47,441 nucleotides of DNA. Origin: an uncultured Pirellulaceae bacterium (GTDB lineage Bacteria > Planctomycetota > Planctomycetia > Pirellulales > Pirellulaceae). A program made the translations under genes and the position numbers. A model generated the notes under the pieces. That model was not told the DNA's origin. It saw only the letters and a program-made list of their open reading frames with translations, and did no database searches. Where the stretch lies: the NCBI GenBank assembly GCA_937928215.1, contig CALFWL010000186.1, positions 1 through 47,441 of the forward strand, written 5' to 3'. Numbering within the stretch: position 1 is the stretch's first letter; every line of letters starts with the position of its first letter. Of this stretch, positions 1 to 6,902 are shown one piece after another.

Positions 1-1
1 A

Positions 2-283
2 GGAAGAGAAAACGACCCAATTTATGATTACACAGCAGGTCTTAACATGTCAGAATACCCAGCAGTAGTTGGGGGATCATCATCAAGTGATCCACTTAGT
101 GATGGAGTGGTTGGCGCTGGCATACTATATCACCCGTATGCCGACTCGGTGACGCTGTACCCAATTCAGTTAGGGTATCGAACACGCGTTCCTTCAATCG
201 TATTCAATCAAGGGTGCAACAATTGTGATCTTGAGATGGAAGCCACTCTTAACTGGACCGAACCTACGCCGAACCCCCAATAA
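2..283 (+). CDS. C-terminal part of an unrecognised protein
   Basis: The frame is open from base 2 to the TAA at 281-283, so the gene probably begins upstream of the window; the ATG at 47 is the first internal start but the residues before it (ending YDYTAGLN) read like ordinary coding sequence. The visible 93 residues are rich in Gly, Ser, Pro and aromatic residues, with one CNNC cluster near residue 77 and no transmembrane segment. I do not recognise the family. The next gene starts only 3 bases after the stop, so the two are probably co-transcribed. A role as a structural or surface protein of an integrated element is possible from context only. Confidence 0.5.
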   Translation, partial: GRENDPIYDYTAGLNMSEYPAVVGGSSSSDPLSDGVVGAGILYHPYADSVTLYPIQLGYRTRVPSIVFNQGCNNCDLEMEATLNWTEPTPNPQ

Positions 284-286
284 ATT

Positions 287-1465
287 ATGAGTAACGTGTC
301 CGTAGTTTGGGTCTACAAAGCCAGTGGCGCCGAGGACAGCCTGAATTTGTCGATTGCGTCTGTAATTACCAATCTCACAGGAGTCGATAATTTTGTCGTC
401 TGCGGTGATGACCCCAAAAACCAGAGCGTCCGTCACTTGCACTGCCCTGTCATCTCGCCCGAGGCATACTTCGCAGAAACAGGAACCACATTTGCAACCA
501 AGTGGAGGAAATGGATCGATTCAATCCACAAGTTAAAAACAATCGTTGACGATCCGAGAGTCCATGAACGGTTTTTCTGGATGTATGACGATACAATTGT
601 TTTCCGCAAGTGCGATGTACAAGAGTATGCGGTGCCGATCTACAACGGGACGCTTGGTAAAGACCTCGCCCCGCGTCACGAGAATCGGACGTGGAGGCAA
701 TGTCGGTTGAGAACAAGTTTAGATTTAGATAGCCGACGGCTCCCATACCGGGACTACTCAACACACGCGCCAATGCTGTTTGAAAAATCAAAACTGAGCG
801 ATGTCATCGACGAGTTTGGCTGCTATTTGCGGCCGAGAGTCATCGAATCTTTGTACGGGAACTACTGGTTTCCTCGCGGTGGGCGGGATCAAAAGTCTAA
901 AAAACATAGGCATCTTTTCCGGTATTTTTCACACCAAGAAACACTGCCGCCGGAGTCGCATCTGCCTAACATCCTCAACATCGGAAACGGGAAATTCGAA
1001 CGTTTTCGACGCCAGTTAGAGGAATCGCTTGGCTATACGGGGGCGGAGTTTCGATCCAAGCCGATCAGTAGGCGATCACGTCGAATCATGAGTCGTCGGA
1101 GAGCCCGTCAGCCTGTCGAGAGGCCCGCCATTGAAGGCGTCACCGTAAAGATCACGCGAAAGCGAATCCAACAATTCGCGAAAAAGTTTGCGGAGACCGA
1201 CACCAAGGCAACTGCGGAATCTCGACGACCGCTGCAAGAACTAGCCGAGCGACGGTCATTAAAACTGCCGTGCCCGAACGGCCATCGTGGACCGTACGTC
1301 GAAACGAAAGGCAGCTCCCTATGCGGTGAACGGGGTCGGCAAATCGGGCATCTATACCAGTGCAGTAAGTTCGATGAGCTTGTGGCGATTCGACCCTACG
1401 CACACGCGGGCCGACAAGCTGAACGAACCTGCCTCCAGTGCCCTGTGTTTCATAATGACATTTGA
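287..1465 (+). CDS. Stealth-like glycosyl/phosphotransferase with Cys-rich tail
   Basis: The 392-residue protein opens with a beta strand (VSVVWVY), has KWRKW at 72-76 followed by DPRV and then WMYDDTIVF with the acidic pair at 101-102, and STHAPMLFEKS around 158-168 (His160). This order resembles conserved regions of Stealth-type hexose-1-phosphate transferases and related phage-encoded glycosyltransferase-like proteins, which modify surface polysaccharides. A very basic segment (about 250-290) leads to a tail with Cys329, Cys346, Cys359 and a closing CxxC at 382-385, spaced like a zinc ribbon. There is no signal peptide. The start lies 3 bases after the upstream stop, without a clear Shine-Dalgarno sequence. 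The family is inferred from motifs; a different DxD/DD-type glycosyltransferase is the main alternative. Confidence 0.55.
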   Translation: MSNVSVVWVYKASGAEDSLNLSIASVITNLTGVDNFVVCGDDPKNQSVRHLHCPVISPEAYFAETGTTFATKWRKWIDSIHKLKTIVDDPRVHERFFWMYDDTIVFRKCDVQEYAVPIYNGTLGKDLAPRHENRTWRQCRLRTSLDLDSRRLPYRDYSTHAPMLFEKSKLSDVIDEFGCYLRPRVIESLYGNYWFPRGGRDQKSKKHRHLFRYFSHQETLPPESHLPNILNIGNGKFERFRRQLEESLGYTGAEFRSKPISRRSRRIMSRRRARQPVERPAIEGVTVKITRKRIQQFAKKFAETDTKATAESRRPLQELAERRSLKLPCPNGHRGPYVETKGSSLCGERGRQIGHLYQCSKFDELVAIRPYAHAGRQAERTCLQCPVFHNDI

Positions 1466-1472
1466 ACGTAAG

Positions 1473-2129
1473 TCAAGGAAGTTCATTTCGTTTAACAAAG
1501 CCGACATGGTTCGGGGTGCTGCCTACAGGACTCGCTCGTTGCACGTCTGACCATCCCAAGACCAACAAGCCGTCTTTGAACGGAACGATCTCGTGCCCTT
1601 CGCGGTTGCCTTGCGGGATATGCAACAAACGGCCGTCCAAGAACGAGAAACTTTTCTCCGCATCGCCCTTGTAAAACACACCATCAGCCACAACTCGCAA
1701 GAAAATTCGATTCCCTGTCGTCCCCCATCTGCCTTGCCACTCGCCAACCAGTTCATCAGGAATTTTCCCGCGACGGAACGACTCTAAGATCCTCATGTTT
1801 CGTGTTCGATCAAGCTCCCGAAATTGGGAAGGCAGTGCTTGCTTCGCGGTAAGTCCATCGATCTGCGATTTCAGTTCGTTCGCCGCTTTTAGATCAACGT
1901 CCTTGGCGGCTGCGACCATTGTGGCCGTCAGTGACTCAATCAACGCGTCGCGCAACGCCCTTTCGCTAGCAACGTATTTGCCGTCCAACTTCGCTCGCTG
2001 CTTGCGGTAGTCAAGTTGCAATTTCTTCAACGCCGAGTCGTAGTCTCGGGTAGAGACCGATGGTGAATCTTGAGCAATCGACGGCATAGAGAACGTGCAA
2101 ACAATGACAATAAACAAGCTGAATTTCAC
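1473..2129 (-). CDS. Secreted coiled-coil protein, function unknown
   Basis: A GTG start at 2129-2127 is chosen because AGGAG lies 9 bases upstream (2139-2143) and the protein then begins with a good signal peptide (VKFSLFIVIVCTFSMPSIAQ). The longer frame to 2198 would bury that signal. The 218-residue product has a charged, probably coiled-coil stretch (about 25-105, rich in Lys, Leu, Ala and Asp) followed by a beta-rich C-terminal domain beginning near GEWQGRWG and ending near the C-terminus. Similar coil-plus-lipocalin-like layouts are common among planctomycete secreted proteins, but I cannot name a family. It converges with the upstream gene pair, with only 7 bases between the stop codons. 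Confidence 0.7.
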   Translation of the reverse strand: MKFSLFIVIVCTFSMPSIAQDSPSVSTRDYDSALKKLQLDYRKQRAKLDGKYVASERALRDALIESLTATMVAAAKDVDLKAANELKSQIDGLTAKQALPSQFRELDRTRNMRILESFRRGKIPDELVGEWQGRWGTTGNRIFLRVVADGVFYKGDAEKSFSFLDGRLLHIPQGNREGHEIVPFKDGLLVLGWSDVQRASPVGSTPNHVGFVKRNELP

Positions 2130-2313
2130 GACCGATGGCTCCTGTAGCTGTAGTTTTCCCAAACGATCAACATACACTTCCAAAGCCGGATGATGCAAAG
2201 TGATCTATCCGAATTGGTTGGTGTTGATCATAACGAAATGGATTTTGAGGACTGACAAAACAACTGACGTTTTGTTTCAAATTCGAAGTTTCCGGGGTTT
2301 CAAGACCGCCAAA

Positions 2314-2360
2314 ACGGAATCATAATCCGCGTGTCGGGGGTTCGAATCCCTCCACCGCTA
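2314..2360 (+). other. 3'-half tRNA fragment (CAT anticodon), candidate att site
   Basis: The stretch folds as the 3' half of a tRNA: anticodon arm with loop ATCATAA (T33, anticodon CAT, A37), a 5-base variable loop GTGTC, a T arm GGGGG-TTCGAAT-CCCTC, a 7-base acceptor strand CACCGCT and discriminator A. CCA is not encoded. The 5' half is missing: no D arm and no AGCGGTG complement of the acceptor occurs in the preceding bases. Such 3' halves are typical of the distal attachment site left when an element integrates into a tRNA gene. The opposite strand gives a spurious peptide with the familiar tRNA-antisense string GIRTPDTRIMIP. Confidence 0.6.
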
Positions 2361-2363
2361 CTC

Positions 2364-2390
2364 GCGCCAGTCCTTAAATTAGGATGGCGC
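2364..2390. other. Strong hairpin beside the tRNA fragment
   Basis: GCGCCA (2364-2369), one bulged G, TCCT (2371-2374), a 6-base AT-rich loop, AGGA (2381-2384) and TGGCGC (2385-2390) make a 10-pair stem. No T-run follows on either strand, so it is not a classical terminator. It starts three bases after the discriminator base of the tRNA fragment and could be a processing signal of the former tRNA transcript or part of the junction. Confidence 0.5.
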
Positions 2391-2836
2391 TCGGGGGCGT
2401 CTCGGTAAAACGACATCATCGGCATGGTTCCATGATCCATGATTGTTTGTGATTTGCCTCGCTTGGAACGGTTCGTTCGTTTCGACAATCTTGCAAAAGG
2501 CACAACGCGGCTCAACTGCAACCATAAAAATATCGCAGCGGACGGTGAACGCAGTGTATTCACTGGATTTCATTGCTGATCCAATCTTCGTCTCCCCTGC
2601 GGGCCTGCGTGCAAAGATCTGCGTTCCATCCTCAGATTTCTGTTGTCAGTGCTTTTTGACAGCCAAAAGTTCGGGCTGAGCAAAAACGCAACCCATTGGG
2701 CGGCAGCAGCCTATGAAGTCGCCAAACCCGGACAAGCAAGTCCGGAACGCTGAATCATCGGGTCTCAAAAAATCGCCTGACGTTATACTGGTCGAGATCT
2801 ACAGATTAAATCTCGCTCCCGCAATGAGGCAGCAAC
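2391..2836. other. Intergenic region with small hairpin
   Basis: No convincing gene is visible; the short frames lack ribosome sites and family motifs. A perfect hairpin CCGGAC-aagcaa-GTCCGG lies at 2728-2745. A possible -10 box TATACT is at 2784-2789, about 50 bases before the start of the next gene, but no good -35 box sits at the right distance. The remainder has no recognisable feature. Confidence 0.4.
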
Positions 2837-4885
2837 ATGACCGCGAAAACAGTTATGACCGCGAAAACAGTTTTGTTCATCGGATTGATACTCGTGGCCT
2901 CCACGGAACCGATGTTCGGGCAAGTGCTATCAGGTGACGGGTTCGTGTCAATTTTTGACGGACAGTCGCTTGCTGGCTGGCACCTCCAGAAAGAGCCCCG
3001 GGACGATCAGTACCGGGCAACCGCTGACAACTTCTTTGTGAAAGACTCAGCCCTCCATTGTTTCCAGCTGGAAAACCGCAAGGGCGGTTTGCTACTGACT
3101 GATAAGCAATACGAGGATTTTGAGATCCAGATGGATATCAAAAGTCACTGGGGCTGTGACTCGGGGATTTTCTTGCGTTGTACTGAATCCGGGGAGGGCA
3201 TTCAGATAATGAACGACTATCTGGAGAACGGAAGTGTCGGATTTCCATTTGGGCAGGGGACGGGCGCGTATATTTCCCGTCCGTTTCTGTTGAACAATGT
3301 TGCCGGACAAATCAAAGCGACTGACGCGTACGACGCGGTCGAGACGGACGGATTGGTGTACGCTCTTGATGCCGCAGGGTGGAACAAGATGTGGAGACTG
3401 GACGATTGGAATTCGATCAAGATTCGATGCGTCGGAAAAGAACCCAAGGTCACAACGTGGATCAATGGCGTAAAGACCATGGAAATGGATGGCTCGACCT
3501 ACCGAGGGCGGAAGCTAAAAGATGAGATGAAGCAAAACTGGGACGCCGCGTCCGCTTGGGACAGCGAAAAGGTTCAAAAAATCACCGGCAACCGTGGCTC
3601 AATCGCGTTCCAGATTCATCCAGGCACACGTTGGAAGTCGGGTGGGGCGGCCGCGTATCGAAATATTCGCATCAAGGAACTTGGGGGCTCGCAGCAGGCG
3701 AGTGCTTTTCCGTACACGGTTACTGATGAGACGCGTGGGCGAAAGCTCAGTGCGGCGATGCAGCGTAGTTTTAGCAACTATCCTGCGCCCAGACCGGAAG
3801 ACAATGAGCTTTACTCCCAGTTCAAGTACACGAAACTGAAGGGGTTGGACTACCACCAAAACGACGGAACGATTTCACGACGCGATCCTTCCAAAGTGAT
3901 TTTCGAAAACGGGAAGTACTACGTTTGGTATACGCATCGTAACACTCCGTCGGTGCCGAAAGGACCGAAAGGGTTCTCTGACACGATTCCTTCCACCGAC
4001 TGGGATCTGTCAGAAATCTGGTGCGCGACCAGTGAGGACGGTTTTACGTGGAAAGAGCAGGGCGTCGCCGTTCCGAGACCTCCCAAGCCAACTGCTGGCT
4101 GGCGTAGCGTGTCGACCCCCGACATTCTGAAGTTCAAAGGGAAGTACTATCTCTATTATCAGGCGTTCATGGAGGCTAGTGGAACTCGGGGTGATTACTG
4201 TCCCGTTGCCGTGTCGTGGGCGGATTCCCCCGACGGTCCATGGACGGCGGCGAACAAGGTCATCGTGGAAAACGGCGGCCAAGGAGCGTGGGATCAGTAT
4301 GCGATTCACGACCCCTATCCTCTGGTTCACGCTGGAAAGATTTATCTCTATTACAAGTCAGCATTTAATCGTCCGCACAAGCTTTGGGTTGCCAATGGTC
4401 TGGCGATCGCCGACAGTCCGCTCGGCCCGTTCAAAAAGCATCCGCTCAATCCAGTGGTAAATTCCGGGCACGAAACGGTTTTCTTTCCGTACAAGGAGGG
4501 CGTCGCCTGTTTTGTCACTTACGACGGACAGGAACATTTTACGATCCAATATGCCAACGACTGGGTGAACTTTGAAATCGCCTCCATCACCGAACTGATG
4601 CCTACCGCAGCAGGCCCGTTCATTCCGGATGCGTTTACGGACTCGGGCGACGGTCGAGGCATTACTTGGGGTTTGTCACACTTCACAAATGCAGCCAGCG
4701 ACTGGAAACGCTCGCACTCTCAGCTGACAAGGTTCGATTGCGACCTGAGTTTGGATGTCCATGATCCGGACATGAAAAAGACGCACGTCCGACACTCACC
4801 GGAGTATCACTACAGGTTTGGGTTAAAGAAGCAGCAACGCGAGCGAATCCAAGAACAGAATCGCGAATGGAAGCGGCAGCATTGA
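2837..4885 (+). CDS. Secreted DUF1080 domain fused to GH117-like glycosidase
   Basis: The 682-residue precursor has a signal peptide (hydrophobic stretch VLFIGLILVAS, cleavage probably after FGQ near 29). Residues about 35-285 are a DUF1080 (3-keto-disaccharide hydrolase, concanavalin-like) domain with FDGQSLAGWH and GIFLRC. Residues about 320-640 form a five-bladed propeller with GKYYVWYTHR, GKYYLYYQ, HDPYPLV, NSGHE (near 542) and AAGPF, the motif order seen in GH117 enzymes that act on 3,6-anhydrogalactose-containing agar oligosaccharides. Substrate is inferred; a related GH43/GH32-like activity is the alternative. The first 18 coding bases are duplicated in tandem (2837-2854, 2855-2872), so a second in-frame ATG exists; GAGG upstream favours 2837. 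Confidence 0.8.
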   Translation: MTAKTVMTAKTVLFIGLILVASTEPMFGQVLSGDGFVSIFDGQSLAGWHLQKEPRDDQYRATADNFFVKDSALHCFQLENRKGGLLLTDKQYEDFEIQMDIKSHWGCDSGIFLRCTESGEGIQIMNDYLENGSVGFPFGQGTGAYISRPFLLNNVAGQIKATDAYDAVETDGLVYALDAAGWNKMWRLDDWNSIKIRCVGKEPKVTTWINGVKTMEMDGSTYRGRKLKDEMKQNWDAASAWDSEKVQKITGNRGSIAFQIHPGTRWKSGGAAAYRNIRIKELGGSQQASAFPYTVTDETRGRKLSAAMQRSFSNYPAPRPEDNELYSQFKYTKLKGLDYHQNDGTISRRDPSKVIFENGKYYVWYTHRNTPSVPKGPKGFSDTIPSTDWDLSEIWCATSEDGFTWKEQGVAVPRPPKPTAGWRSVSTPDILKFKGKYYLYYQAFMEASGTRGDYCPVAVSWADSPDGPWTAANKVIVENGGQGAWDQYAIHDPYPLVHAGKIYLYYKSAFNRPHKLWVANGLAIADSPLGPFKKHPLNPVVNSGHETVFFPYKEGVACFVTYDGQEHFTIQYANDWVNFEIASITELMPTAAGPFIPDAFTDSGDGRGITWGLSHFTNAASDWKRSHSQLTRFDCDLSLDVHDPDMKKTHVRHSPEYHYRFGLKKQQRERIQEQNREWKRQH

Positions 4886-5440
4886 GCCCTGTTCGGCTTG
4901 ATTTGATCGGGTTTCAGTAGAACCCGTCACTCGGGAATTGCCGCAAAGTAAAGTGTCGTGGTCGCGCGGCGTCAAACGTTTTGGAGGTGGCGTCGCACGA
5001 AATACTTGGAGCGATTGTTTTAGCCAAGTTCTCGTGCTTTGTAACGGTTAGAATTTTGGGCAGGGCAAAAACGCGATCCTGCGGGCGATAGCTTTGCGGT
5101 AGTTCGCACGCAAAAGAAGCCGTCTACCGTCTGGTGAAGGTAGCGACGCTCGTCGGGCCATGGAAAGTTCACCAAGTTCGCTGAAAAAACGGAACTGATG
5201 CGGACGACTGTAGTTACGTCTTATGGGAATAATCGGTCACGGCGGTGCCGGTGAAGTTCACTTTGAGTTGCGTGCTAGAATGTCTGGGGCAGGCGGACGG
5301 CGGATTCATAACCTAGCTGTCTAGCCGTTGATGTCGCATCGTGTAAGTGAGCCATCATATAAATAAGCCATCATATAAGTGAGCTTGACGGTGAATTTCA
5401 TTCCGCCTCTTGCCGTAAAGAACCATCATCCGAGAAAGCA
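4886..5440. other. Intergenic region without recognisable gene
   Basis: No frame here has family motifs or a ribosome site. Apart from the 16-base tandem repeat at 5351-5382 I see only short AT-rich patches that could hold the promoter of the DUF1552 gene, and no clear terminator for the gene before it. Confidence 0.4.
5351..5382. repeat. 16-base tandem repeat, two copies
   Basis: Two adjoining copies of a 16-base unit (GCCATCATATAAATAA, then GCCATCATATAAGTGA) differ at two positions; the last bases of a third, partial unit (TAAGTGA) precede them. They lie 59-90 bases before the DUF1552 start, in the likely leader or promoter, and contain TATAAA-like elements. Confidence 0.8.
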
Positions 5441-6748
5441 ATGAGTAACCAACAGACCAACTCCCGGCGTTCCCTTGATCGACGACGCTACCTGCAAGCT
5501 GCCGGCGCGTGCATCGCACTGCCCTTTCTACCTTCCTTGGGGGGCGGACGTGCGTGGTCGGCACAGGCCGATTCCAAACTTCCACGAAGTTCATCCGATC
5601 CGCGAATGGTCTGCATCGGAGTCGCGTTGGGGATGTACGCCAACGAATGGATTCCTCAGCAAGTCGGTACCGCCTACAAGGCTCCCAAGCTGATCGAGCC
5701 ACTTGAAAAGCTTCGTAAAGATTTCACGATCTTTTCCAATGTCGAGCATCCGAATGTGAAGGGTGGTCATAAGGGAATGCCTGCGTTTCTTTCCGGAGTC
5801 TATCAACCTGAACAAATCGGGCAGTCAATCGTCATTCGTAATCAGGTGACCGTTGATCAGTTTGCTGCGGAACGATTGGGGGACAGCAATCGGTTTTCTT
5901 CCATTCAGATGAGTGCGACAAAGCCGCGGGCGACGGATTTGCTGTCGTGGAGCAAAAAGGGCGTCGCGTTGCAGAGCCAGTACGATCCGCTGGAGGTCTA
6001 CCGGCAACTGTTCGTCAATGACCGTAATCCGCGTCGCGCCGCGCAAGCCATGAAGAACGGGCGAAGTGTACTGGATCTGGTTAACGAGGATGCGAAGTCG
6101 CTGACGCGTGACTTGTCACAGACGGACCGCGCCGTTTTGGATCAGTACATGAGTTCGGTTCGTGATGTCGAGAACGGGATCGCTCGGCAGTTGGAATGGT
6201 TGGCGACTCCCAAGCCGGGCGTTCCGAAAGTCAAGCAGCGTCCGACCACGTACCACCAGAATCTTGACCTGATGTATGACCTGACGGCACTGGCGTTACA
6301 AACCGACAGCACTCGAATCGCTTCGATCATGTTGCCCGCCGGAGGAATGACGATCGATGTCGACGGCAAAAGAATCAGCGACTATCACGGCCAGTCGCAT
6401 CACGGTAAAGACCCATCGGTTGTGAACCAGCTGGTCGCGATCGAGCGTCTTCACACGAGTTCGCTGGCTCGCTTCCTGACGACCCTGAAAGACACGCCAA
6501 CAGACAAGGGCAACTTGCTCGATTGTACTCAGGTGTTGTTTGGTAGCGGACTGGGCAATGGCAGCTCTCACTCCAACCGCGACTTGCCGATTCTGCTGGC
6601 CGGCGGAGGACACAACCATCAAGGACATGTTCGGGGTACAGAAGGGACACGACTGACGAACCTTTTCGTCTCGATGCTTCGCAAGATGCAGATTGAAGTC
6701 GATACCTTTGCCGACAGCAATGGAGACTTCAGCCAGTGGCTGGGTTAA
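5441..6748 (+). CDS. Tat-exported DUF1552 protein
   Basis: The 435-residue protein begins with a twin-arginine type leader (SLDRRRYLQAAG followed by CIALPFLPSLGG, cleavage near SAQ). The rest follows the DUF1552 family: MVCIGVALGMYANEW near the start, GGHKGMPAFLSG with conserved His, and MLPAGGMTIDVDG, ISDYHGQSHHG and LFGSGLGNGSSHS towards the C-terminus. This family is very expanded in planctomycetes and is nearly always encoded beside a DUF1592/DUF1585 cytochrome-like protein, as here; its biochemical role is not known. AGAAAG lies just before the ATG. The pair probably works together in the periplasm. Confidence 0.88.
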   Translation: MSNQQTNSRRSLDRRRYLQAAGACIALPFLPSLGGGRAWSAQADSKLPRSSSDPRMVCIGVALGMYANEWIPQQVGTAYKAPKLIEPLEKLRKDFTIFSNVEHPNVKGGHKGMPAFLSGVYQPEQIGQSIVIRNQVTVDQFAAERLGDSNRFSSIQMSATKPRATDLLSWSKKGVALQSQYDPLEVYRQLFVNDRNPRRAAQAMKNGRSVLDLVNEDAKSLTRDLSQTDRAVLDQYMSSVRDVENGIARQLEWLATPKPGVPKVKQRPTTYHQNLDLMYDLTALALQTDSTRIASIMLPAGGMTIDVDGKRISDYHGQSHHGKDPSVVNQLVAIERLHTSSLARFLTTLKDTPTDKGNLLDCTQVLFGSGLGNGSSHSNRDLPILLAGGGHNHQGHVRGTEGTRLTNLFVSMLRKMQIEVDTFADSNGDFSQWLG

Positions 6749-6902
6749 TGGACGAGATGAATTGTTAATGATGAATCGACTGCTAAAGCTTGACGACATC
6801 CCTCAAGTAACAAGGTTCCCTCTGTTGAAGATGCTGCTTAGCACTTGCGAATCAATAAGCTACCGGATGAACATGATTCAGCGCCGATTTTACGCGAGCG
6901 AA

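Noticed and set aside
2300-2563. Minus-strand frame with GIRTPDTRIMIP
   Set aside because: This string is the known false translation of tRNA antisense; the DNA underneath is the tRNA fragment.
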